A stretch of DNA of 64,000 bases from the NCBI RefSeq assembly GCF_038502225.1, contig NC_091383.1, forward strand, positions 2,182,001 to 2,246,000. Reading direction: 5' to 3'. This DNA is from Cherax quadricarinatus (taxonomy: Eukaryota; Arthropoda; Malacostraca; Decapoda; Parastacidae). Positions 56,788 to 64,000 of this stretch are shown one piece after another. The notes beneath the pieces are model-generated. The model was given only the letters and a program-made list of their open reading frames with translations, was not told the origin of the DNA and made no database searches. Both the position numbers and the translations under genes were made by a program. Position 1 is the first letter of the stretch, and the number at the start of each line of letters is the position of its first letter.

Positions 56788-57108
56788 GGATAAAGTTCTG
56801 GTTTCCTCAAGTTTTTCTTATCTGAGTAATTGAAATTTCTCTTCATTGAACTTCATATTGTTTTCTGCGGCCCATTTAAAGATTTGATTGATGTCCACTT
56901 GAAGTCTCGTGGTGTCTTCGATGGACGTCACTGTCATGGCAATCCGGGTGTCATCCACAAAGGAAGACACGGACCTGTGGCTTACATCTGTCTATGTCAG
57001 ATATGAGGATGAGAAACAAGATGGGAGCGAGTACTGTGCCTTGTGGAACAGAGCTTTTCACCGTAGCCGCCTCGGACTTTACTCTGTTGACTACTACTCT
57101 CTGTGTTC
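56788..57108 (-). pseudogene. L2-B, 3'-side piece of an old CR1-like LINE
   Basis: A minus-strand fragment matching the RT region of L2-A from about FQLLRYG back to the RTQRVVVNRVKS stretch, with many substitutions and small deletions. It stops at TCTGTTA, where L2-A begins, and its continuation appears on the other side of L2-A at 61046. The 3' end of this copy is missing. Confidence 0.82.
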
Positions 57109-57151
57109 TGTTACCTGGAGCCTGGAGTTTACCTGGAGAGAGTTTCGGGGG

Positions 57152-60100
57152 TCAACGCCCCCGCGGCCCGGTCTGTGACCAGGCCTCCTGGTGGATCAGC
57201 GCCTGATCAACCAGGCTGTTGCTGCTGGCTGCACGCAAACCAACGTACGAGCCACAGCCCGGCTGATCAGGAACTGCCTTTAGGTGCTTGTCCAGTGCCA
57301 GCTTGAAGACTGCAAGGGGTCTGTTGGTAATCCCCCTTATGTGCGCTGGGAGGCAGTTGAACAGTCTCGGTCCCCTGACACTTATTGTATGGTCTCTTAA
57401 CGTGCTAGTGACACCCCTGCTTTTCATTGGGGGGATGGTGCATCGTCTGCCAAGTCTTTTGCTTTCGTAGTGAGTGATTTTCGTGTGCAAGTTCGGTACT
57501 AGTCCCTCTAGGATTTTCCAGGTGTATATAATCATGTATCTCTCCCTCCTGCGTTCCAGGGAATACAGGTTTAGAAACCTCAAGCGCTCCCAGTAATTGA
57601 GGTGTTTTATCTCCGTTATGCGCGCCGTGAAAGTTCTCTGTACATTTTCTAGGTCGGCAATTTCACCTGCCTTGAAAGGTGCTGTTAGAGTGCAGCAATA
57701 TTCCAGCCTAGATAGAACAAGTGACCTGAAGAGTGTCATCATGGGCTTGGCCTCCCTAGTTTTGAAGGTTCTCATTATCCATCCTGTCATTTTTCTAGCA
57801 GATGCGATTGATACAATGTTATGGTCCTTGAAGGTGAGATCCTCCGACATAATCACTCCCAGGTCTTTGACGTTGGTGTTTCGCTCTATTTTGTGGCCAG
57901 AATTTGTTTTGTACTCTGATGAAGATTTAATTTCCTCATGTTTACCATATCTGAGTAATTGAAATTTCTCATCGTTGAACTTCATATTGTTTTCTGCAGC
58001 CCACTGAAAGATTTGGTTGATGTCCGCCTGGAGCCTTGCAGTGTCTGCAATGGAAGACACTGTCATGCAGATTCGGGTGTCATCTGCAAAGGAAGACACG
58101 GTGCTGTGGCTGACATCCTTGTCTATGTCGGATATGAGGATGAGGAACAAGATGGGAGCTAGTACTGTGCCTTGTGGAACAGAGCTTTTCACCGTAGCTG
58201 CCTCGGACTTTACTCTGTTGACGACTACTCTCTGTGTTCTGTTAGTGAGGAAATTATAGATCCATCGACCAACTTTTCCTGTTATTCCTTTAGCGCGCAT
58301 TTTGTGCGCTATTACGCCATGGTCACACTTGTCGAAGGCTTTTGCAAAGTCTGTATATATTACATCTGCATTCTTTTTGTCTTCTAGTGCATTTAGGACC
58401 TTGTCGTAGTGATCCAGTAGTTGAGACAGACAGGAGCGACCTGTTCTAAACCCATGTTGCCCTGGGTTGTGTAACTGATGGGTTTCTAGATGGGTGGTGA
58501 TCTTGCTTCTTAGGACCCTTTCAAAGATTTTTATGATATGGGATGTTAGTGCTATTGGTCTGTAGTTCTTTGCTGTTGCTTTACTGCCCCCTTTGTGGAG
58601 TGGGGCTATGTCTGTTGTTTTTAGTAACTGAGGGACGACCCCCGTGTCCATGCTCCCTCTCCATAGGATGGAAAAGGCTCGTGATAGGGGCTTCTTGCAG
58701 TTCTTGATGAACACAGAGTTCCATGAGTCTGGCCCTGGGGCAGAGTGCATGGGCATGTCATTTATCGCCTGTTCGAAGTCATTTGGCGTCAGGATAACAT
58801 CGGATAGGCTTGTGTTAATCAAATTTTGTGGCTCTCTCATAAAAAATTCATTTTGATCTTCGACTCTCAGTCTGGTTAGCGGCTTGCTAAAAACTGAGTC
58901 ATATTGGGACTTGAGTAGCTCACTCATTTCCTTGCTGTCATCTGTGTAGGACCCATCTTGTTTAAGTAGGGGCCCAATACTGGACGTTGTTCTCGATTTT
59001 GATTTGGCATAGGAGAAGAAATACTTTGGGTTTCTTTCGATTTCATTTATGGCTTTTAGTTCTTCCCGCGATTCCTGACTCCTAAAGGATTCTTTTAGCT
59101 TAAGTTCGATGCTTGCTATTTCTCTGACCAGTGTCTCCCTGCGCATTTCTGATATATTGACCTCTTTTAGCCGCTCTGTTATTCTTTTCCGTCGCCTGTA
59201 AAGGGAGCGCCTGTCTCTTTCTATTTTACATCTACTCCTCCTTTTTCTTAGAGGAATAAGCCTTGTGCATACATCGAGTGCCACCGAGTTAATCTGTTCT
59301 AGGCATAAGTTTGGGTCTGTGTTGCTTAGTATATCTTCCCAGCTTATATCGGTTAGGACTTGGTTTACTTGGTCCCACTTTATGTTTTTGTTATTGAAGT
59401 TGAATTTGGTGAATGCTCCCTCGTGACTAGTCTCATTTTGTCGGTCTGAGGCTCCACGCATACATGTCTGAACCTCAATTATGTTGTGATCTGAGTATAT
59501 TGTTTTTGATATGGTGACATTTCTTATCAGATCATCATTGTTAGTGAAGATGAGGTCTAGTGTATTCTCCAGTCTAGTAGGCTCTATTATTTGCTGGTTT
59601 AAATTGAATTTTGTGCAGAGATTTAAAAGCTCGTGTGAGTGTGAGTTTTCATCAGAGCTGCCTCCTGGTGTTATTACTGCAACAATATTATTTGCTATAT
59701 TCCTCCATTTTAGGTGCCTTAAGTTGAAATCCCCCAGGAGCAAGATGTTGGGTGCAGGAGCTGGAAGATTTTCCAGACAGTGGTCAATTTTTAACAGCTG
59801 TTCCTGGAATTGCTGGGATGTTGCATCCGGAGGCTTGTAGACTACCACAATGACTAGGTTTTGGTTCTCGACCTTTACTGCTAAAACTTCCACTACGTCA
59901 TTTGAGGCATTAAGCAGTTCTGTGCAAACAAGTGACTCTGCAATGTACAGGCCAACCCCCCCCTTTTGCCTGTTCACTCTGTCACATCTGTATAGGTTGT
60001 AACCTGGGATCCATATTTCGTTGTCCAAGTGATCCTTTATGTGGGTCTCAGTGAAAGCCGCGAACATTGCCTTTGCCTCTGCAAGCAGTCCACGGATGAA

Positions 60101-60331
60101 AGGTATTTTGTTGTTTATTGCTGGCTTTAGACCCTGTATATTTGCAAAGAAGAATGTTATCGGACTGGTGGTATTGTTGGTACTGGGGGGGGATTTTTTT
60201 TCCGGCATTAGTATCTGTATCTGTTGGTTTGGAGTGGAGGCCATCGACTGTGGTTCCACTCCAGGAATGACTGGATTTGGTGTACGATTTCTGCCATTTC
60301 CTGCCAGTTTTTTTTCCTTCCTGGCACTCAA
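57152..60331 (-). CDS. ORF2: AP endonuclease and reverse transcriptase (CR1-like)
   Basis: About 1059 residues. It nicks target DNA and copies the element RNA in place. Endonuclease (about 60-290): N64 (ANIQGL), E95 (TETH), D201/N203 (GDFN), D281/H282 (SDHN). Reverse transcriptase (about 510-800): NYRPIAL, QHGFRTGRSCL, D661 in TDFAKAFD, SVPQG at 717, FADD at 748-751 (F in place of the common Y). The C-terminal region resembles CR1 elements (NYWERLRFLNLYSLERRR). There is no ATG near the beginning: the first codon given is TTG, and the frame is open upstream only to about 60358. It overlaps the end of ORF1 in the -1 frame, so translation probably depends on ORF1. The frame is intact, so this copy encodes a plausible enzyme. 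Confidence 0.93.
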   Translation of the reverse strand: MSARKEKKLAGNGRNRTPNPVIPGVEPQSMASTPNQQIQILMPEKKSPPSTNNTTSPITFFFANIQGLKPAINNKIPFIRGLLAEAKAMFAAFTETHIKDHLDNEIWIPGYNLYRCDRVNRQKGGVGLYIAESLVCTELLNASNDVVEVLAVKVENQNLVIVVVYKPPDATSQQFQEQLLKIDHCLENLPAPAPNILLLGDFNLRHLKWRNIANNIVAVITPGGSSDENSHSHELLNLCTKFNLNQQIIEPTRLENTLDLIFTNNDDLIRNVTISKTIYSDHNIIEVQTCMRGASDRQNETSHEGAFTKFNFNNKNIKWDQVNQVLTDISWEDILSNTDPNLCLEQINSVALDVCTRLIPLRKRRSRCKIERDRRSLYRRRKRITERLKEVNISEMRRETLVREIASIELKLKESFRSQESREELKAINEIERNPKYFFSYAKSKSRTTSSIGPLLKQDGSYTDDSKEMSELLKSQYDSVFSKPLTRLRVEDQNEFFMREPQNLINTSLSDVILTPNDFEQAINDMPMHSAPGPDSWNSVFIKNCKKPLSRAFSILWRGSMDTGVVPQLLKTTDIAPLHKGGSKATAKNYRPIALTSHIIKIFERVLRSKITTHLETHQLHNPGQHGFRTGRSCLSQLLDHYDKVLNALEDKKNADVIYTDFAKAFDKCDHGVIAHKMRAKGITGKVGRWIYNFLTNRTQRVVVNRVKSEAATVKSSVPQGTVLAPILFLILISDIDKDVSHSTVSSFADDTRICMTVSSIADTARLQADINQIFQWAAENNMKFNDEKFQLLRYGKHEEIKSSSEYKTNSGHKIERNTNVKDLGVIMSEDLTFKDHNIVSIASARKMTGWIMRTFKTREAKPMMTLFRSLVLSRLEYCCTLTAPFKAGEIADLENVQRTFTARITEIKHLNYWERLRFLNLYSLERRRERYMIIYTWKILEGLVPNLHTKITHYESKRLGRRCTIPPMKSRGVTSTLRDHTISVRGPRLFNCLPAHIRGITNRPLAVFKLALDKHLKAVPDQPGCGSYVGLRAASSNSLVDQALIHQEAWSQTGPRGR

Positions 60332-60336
60332 AAACC
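60328..60336 (-). promoter_or_regulatory. ORF1/ORF2 junction, putative -1 shift site (L2-A)
   Basis: In the ORF1 frame the codons are GGT TTT TGA. One step back gives TTT TTG AGT in the ORF2 frame. A tRNA-Phe in the P site can re-pair perfectly after a -1 slip at the stop. The same junction in L2-B carries a canonical slippery heptamer. Re-initiation is the alternative. Confidence 0.45.
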
Positions 60337-61046
60337 TCTCCCTCTTGAGTGGCTGTGGCTACCCAGGTTTTCCCATGGCCTGGATGTTTTGTATCTTTTT
60401 GTCCCCTTTAGATGGTATGCCTGGCAATTTAAGTTATAGCACAGTCTTTCCTGTACTGAAGAGGTACACATTTCAGGGTGAAAAAGCTTACAGGAAGGGA
60501 GTTTGCATTTTCCTGTTGTCATATTGGCATGACATTTTCTAGGGTGGTCATAGTTGCATGTCCCGTCTGTTTTTCCAGATTTCCCATGCCAGCAGATACC
60601 AAGTGCATAGTATGTGCACAGGCTTGGTTTCCGTTTGCCTTGGGTTTCTGTGACTGTATTCCCTGTTGGTGCATGTTTCCCTGTCTTATTCCTATCCTCC
60701 TTAGCACCAACAATGGAGCTCCCACCAGTTGTTTTTGGTAATTTATCCTCACTATTGCTATTGGAGTCCTCTTGTTTGCTATTTCCTGCGGTATTTCTGG
60801 TTTGCAATATTGGTTTTATCTTATCTTTGACTACACTTGTTTCCCTACTATGGCTCCTGTCCTCTATGAGGTCATTTATATGTATTCCTTCCTGCGTATA
60901 ATTCCCGACTACCTGGACAAAATCTCCAGCTTCACCATTACTGTCTACCAGGACAGTATCTCCAGCTTCACCATTTCTGTCTCCCAGGACAGCACCTCCA
61001 GCTTCACCATTACTGTCTCCCAGGACAGTATCTCCAGCTTCACCAG
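60328..61046 (-). CDS. ORF1: CCCH zinc-finger-like protein (5'-truncated)
   Basis: About 239 residues of element sequence. An in-frame ATG at 61074 lies in the flanking L2-B, so the apparent first ten or so residues are chimeric and the true N-terminus is lost. The N-terminal part is a 12-residue repeat (GEAGDTVLGDSN type). The middle is polar and low-complexity. The C-terminal third holds three CCCH-like fingers: C-X7-C-X11-C-X3-H, then C-X8-C-X4-C-X3-H twice. In LINEs ORF1 proteins usually bind the element RNA; RNA binding by these fingers is an inference. The stop TGA directly follows GGT TTT and overlaps the ORF2 frame. Confidence 0.82.
60924..61045 (-). repeat. 36-bp repeat in ORF1 (about 3.4 units)
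   Basis: CTCCAGCTTCACCATT on the plus strand recurs at 60924, 60960 and 60996, and begins again at 61032, 36 bp apart, encoding twelve-residue repeats. The 5' end of L2-A falls within it. Confidence 0.9.
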
Positions 61047-62546
61047 TGAAGGAAATTATAGATCCATCTACCAATTTTTCCTGTTATTCCTTTATCACGC
61101 ATTTTGTGTGCTATTACACCATGGTCACACTTGTCGAAGGTTTTCCACAAGTGTAAACTACATCTGCATTTTGTTTATCCTCTACAGCATCCAGGACCTT
61201 GTCACAGTGGTCCAGTAATTGGGACAGACAGGAGCGACCTGTTCTAAACCCGTGTTGCCCTGGGTTGTGTAACTGATGGGTTTCTAGATGGGTGGTGATC
61301 TTGCTTCTTAGGACCCTTTCAAAGATTTTTATGATATGGGATGTTAGTGCTATCGGTCTGTAGTTCTTTGCTGTTGCTTTACTGCCCCCTTTGCGGAGTG
61401 GGGCTATGTCTGTTGTTTTTAGTAACTGTGGGACGACCCCCGTGTCCATGCTCCCTCTCCATAGGATGGTAAAAGCTCGTGATAGGGGCTTCTTGCAGTT
61501 CTTGATGAACACAGAGTTCCATGAGTCTGGCCCTGGGGCAGAGTGCATGGGCATGTCATTTATTGCCTTTTTGAAGTCTTGTGGTGTTAGGATAATATCC
61601 GAAATTTTTGAAATGACCAAATTTTGAGTCTCAGTCATAAAAAAATCATTTAGATTATCAACTCTGAGTCTGGTTAATGGCTCACTGAATACTGAGTCAT
61701 ATTGGGACTTTAGTATCTCACTGGTTTCTTTGCTGTCATCTGTGTAGGTCCTATCTCGTCTAAGCTGGGGTCCAATACTGGATGTTGTTTTCACCTTAGA
61801 TTTGGCATCAAAGTTGAAGTATTTTGGGTTTCTTTCTATTTTATTTATGGCTTTAAGTTCTTCCTGAGATTCTTGTCTCCTGTAAGACTCCTTAAGCTTA
61901 AGTTCGATATTTGCTATTTCTCTGACCAGTGACTCCCTTCGTTTTTCTGATATACATGTATTGACCTCTCTCAGCAGCTCTGTGATTCTTCACCTTTGCT
62001 TGTATAGGGAACGTCTCTCTCTTTCTAGTTTGCATCTTCTCTTTCTTTTTCTTAATGGAATGTGCCGTAAGCAAACCTCAAGTGCCACAGAGTTAATTTT
62101 TCTAGGCAAATGTTCGGATCCGTATTGTTTAGGGTATCTTCCCATCTTGTTGCATTTAGGACATGGTTGATTTGTTCCCATTGTAAGTTTTTGTTATTGA
62201 AGTTGAATTTTATGAAAGTGCCCTCATAATCAATCACATTTTGCTGGTCAGAAGCTCTGCACAAACATGTCTGTACCTCTGTTATGTTGTGATCTGAGTG
62301 TATTGTCAAGTTTATTTTCTAGTCTTGTAGGCTTTAATATTTGCTGGTTTAAGGTGACCTTGGTGCAGAGATTTAATAGTTCATGTGTGTGTAAATTTTC
62401 ACCTGAGCTGCCTCCTGGGGTGCTCTCTGCTAAAATATTATTTGCTACACTCCTCCATTTTAGGTGTATAAAGTTGAAATCCTCCAGTAGCAAGATGTTG
62501 GGGGCAGGAGTTGGGAGATTTTCCAAACAGTGGTCAGCTTTCAAAA

Positions 62547-62595
62547 TTATTATTATAATAGGGAAGCACTAAACCCGTAGGATTATACAGTGCCT
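62547..62595 (-). mobile_element. 49-bp insertion with 14-bp target duplication (S2a)
   Basis: Flanked by GTCAGCTTTCAAAA at 62533-62546 and 62596-62609. The insert is an ATT-rich tail plus GGGAAGCACTAAACCCGTAG, which is the end of the same family as S2b. It is a very short, truncated copy of a SINE-like repeat. Confidence 0.85.
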
Positions 62596-62827
62596 GTCAG
62601 CTTTCAAAAGCTGTTCTTGGAATTGCTGGGAACTTGCATCTGGAGGCTTGTATACAACCACAATGACAAGGTCTTGGTTGGTTTTTTAACCTTCGCTGCC
62701 AAAACTTATTTATATACATCATTTGAGGTGTTTAGTAGTTCTGACATACAGGCCAACCTCCCCTTGTTGCCTATTTTGTCTGTTATGTCTGAGTAGGTTA
62801 TAACCTGGGATCCATATTTCTTTGTCA

Positions 62828-62992
62828 TTGTATAATGTAATTATAATTATGGGGAACTGCTAAACACGTAGGATTAAACAGCACATGTGGGGGGATGAAA
62901 GGTATTCAGGTTCATTTCAGGAAACTGGAGCACAGATCCAATTCCCTAGATCAAGAGCCCCACATCAATGTCAAGGAACCTCCCTTGAGGGG
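62828..62992 (-). mobile_element. about 165-bp SINE-like repeat (S2b)
   Basis: Flanked by ATTTCTTTGTCA (62816-62827) and ATTTCATTGTCA (62993-63004), a 12-bp duplication with one mismatch. The AT-rich tail lies at the left, so the element is read on the minus strand. It includes the CTAAACACGTAGGATTAAAC block shared with S2a. From memory it matches a repeat that is widespread in decapods and ends in (ATA)n. No pol III boxes are evident. Confidence 0.8.
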
Positions 62993-63282
62993 ATTTCATT
63001 GTCAAATTGATCCTTTATATGAGTCTTTGTGAAAGCCGCAAACATTACATTTGACTCTGAGCAGTCCCTTGATGGAAGGTATTTTCTTTGTTGACGGCTT
63101 TAGACCCTGTATGTTTACAGAGATAAATGTTACATTGATGGAATTTAGGGAGGTTTTGTTTGCTGGCATTAATATCTGTTGTTCTGGAGTGGAGGATAAT
63201 GGCTGCCCCTCCACTCCAGAAGTGTTTTCAATTGGTATAGGATTTCCGTCATTTCTTGCAAGTCTTTTTTCCTTTCTGGAAC

Positions 63283-63289
63283 TAAAAAA
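63283..63289 (-). promoter_or_regulatory. slippery heptamer T_TTT_TTA at the ORF1/ORF2 junction (L2-B)
   Basis: In the ORF1 frame the codons are ATT TTT TTA. A -1 slip yields TTT TTT AGT, the ORF2 frame. This is the textbook U_UUU_UUA signal and lies where the two coding frames must be joined. The copy is decayed, so it shows ancestral design, not current function. Confidence 0.55.
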
Positions 63290-63440
63290 ATTCCTTCTCT
63301 GGAGAGGTTTTGGCTCCCCTCTTTTGGTTCCCATAGTCTGGGTGACCTGTGTCTTCTTGTCCCTCTCAGATGGTGTTCCTGACAGTATATGTTGTAGCAC
63401 TGTCTTTCATGGACCGAGTGATATATTCTGGGGACATTTC

Positions 63441-63527
63441 CTGGGGACAAAACTGACCTAATTTGCGGGAAATGCTCAGCATAACAAGTGGCTTTCTAGA
63501 TAGTAGTATGTCACTGATGTCAGCTAT
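63441..63527 (+). mobile_element. retroelement 3'-tail fragment
   Basis: GGGGACAAAACTGACCTAAT and the following 70 bp resemble, from memory, the 3' end of a common decapod LINE/SINE. The end of S1b (GGGACACTGACCTAA) is a short internal match. It leads without a break into the terminal 21-bp array. Confidence 0.5.
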
Positions 63528-64000
63528 GGTCTGTATACCTTGTACATGTACTTGTATACCTTGTACATGTACTTGTATACCTTGTACTTGTACTTGTATA
63601 CCTTGTACATGTACTTGTATACCTTGTACATGTACTTGTATACCTTGTACATGTACATGTATACCTTGTACATGTACTTGTATACCTTGTACATGTACTT
63701 GTATACCTTGTACATGTACTTGTATACCTTGTACATGTACTTGTATACCTTGTACATGTACATGTATACCTTGTACATGTACTTGTATACCTTGTACTTG
63801 TATACCTTGTACATGTACTTGTATACCTTGTACATGTACTTGTATACCTTGTACATGTACTTGTATACCTTGTACATGTATTTGTATACCTTGTACATGT
63901 ACTTGTATACCTTGTACATGTACTTGTATACCTTGTACATGTACTTGTATACCTTGTACATGTACTTGTATACCTTGTACATGTACTTGTATACCTTGTA
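63528..64000. repeat. 21-bp repeat (array C), about 22 units, runs off the window
   Basis: TTGTACATGTACTTGTATAC plus C repeats every 21 bp, with the palindrome GTACATGTAC in most units and occasional shorter units. The period is a multiple of three, so a Met-Tyr-Lys-Val-rich frame stays open on the minus strand; it is not a gene. Confidence 0.94.

Larger units (their letters stand above)
57109..61045 (-). mobile_element. L2-A: nearly complete CR1-like LINE nested in L2-B
   Basis: A minus-strand element of about 3.9 kb with ORF1 (5'-truncated), ORF2 (complete) and the family's very short 3' end. The flanks on both sides are the interrupted RT sequence of L2-B, so insertion order is clear: L2-B first, then L2-A. 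The 5' end lies inside a 36-bp repeat of ORF1. I do not see a clean target duplication. Confidence 0.9.
61046..63440 (-). pseudogene. L2-B, 5'-side piece of an old CR1-like LINE
   Basis: Minus-strand relics in order: RT N-terminal half (61114-61794, including NYRPIAL and QHGFRTGRSCL), the linker, endonuclease scraps (62052-62544, LLLEDFN), the ORF2 start (63002-63400) and the ORF1 end with the last CCCH-like finger (63169-63450). Frameshifts, stops and two small insertions (62547-62595, 62828-62992) break it. In the endonuclease GDFN has become EDFN. It is clearly older than L2-A. Confidence 0.85.

Noticed and set aside
56909..58387. Plus-strand open frames across the CR1-like LINEs (also 24574-25364 and 21071-21529 antisense)
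   Set aside because: They are shadows of the LINE ORF2 on the opposite strand and recur wherever the LINE occurs.
63524..63982. 152-codon Met-Tyr-Lys-Val repeat frame
   Set aside because: A by-product of the 21-bp array C. It starts and ends with the repeat.

Overview
The window is eukaryotic and looks like a gene-poor, heterochromatin-like block of an arthropod genome. It is most likely from a decapod crustacean. That is an inference: several dispersed elements here (a tRNA-derived SINE, a roughly 165-bp repeat with an ATT-rich tail, and a CR1-like LINE with a very short 3' end) are ones I recall as abundant in crayfish, lobster and shrimp DNA. I see no host protein gene, rRNA gene, functional tRNA gene or CRISPR. 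By eye about 60% of the window is tandem repeat, and most of the rest is retrotransposon.

Layout: 1-199 is a 43-bp repeat. 361-3966 is a 21-bp minisatellite (array A). 4114-12715 is a Ty3/gypsy-type LTR retrotransposon on the minus strand with gag, pol, two near-identical LTRs and a candidate primer binding site. 12714-17265 is a 52-bp satellite split by a 5'-truncated LINE ('L1-A', 13044-15558) whose 3' region holds a 27-bp/108-bp higher-order repeat. 17451-19978 is a 32-bp satellite. 19979-22371 is a 5'-truncated CR1-like LINE ('L2-C'). 22541-23250 holds two tRNA-derived SINEs. 23251-25735 is a mosaic of a decayed L1 copy (L1-B) with a CR1-like LINE (L2-D) inserted in it. 25736-35534 is a second 21-bp satellite (array B, about 466 units). 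35621-35903 is a 23-bp repeat. 35976-55430 is a 31-bp satellite (about 627 units). 55431-56790 is AT-rich DNA with dispersed elements. 56788-63440 is an old CR1-like copy (L2-B) with a younger, nearly complete copy (L2-A, ORF1 and ORF2) nested inside it. 63528-64000 is a third 21-bp array that runs off the window.

The main observation is that the seed of several tandem arrays can be read in retroelements of the same window. The 21-bp unit of array B is an exact 21-nt match to reverse-transcriptase codons of L1-A (14195-14215). The 32-bp satellite unit is a segment of the tRNA-SINE, which occurs once in two SINE copies, six times in a third and about 79 times in the large array. A 43-bp array is an expansion of another short coding stretch of the L1 LINE. 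A 10-bp array grows from a LINE/SINE 3' tail. The 27-bp and 52-bp repeats share a core of about 25 nt. The window therefore appears to catch satellite DNA being born from retrotransposons at several stages.

A second candidate novelty is the CR1-like family. Its ORF1 carries three CCCH zinc-finger-like motifs, and ORF2 lies in the -1 frame without a nearby ATG. One copy has the canonical slippery heptamer T_TTT_TTA exactly at the frame junction.
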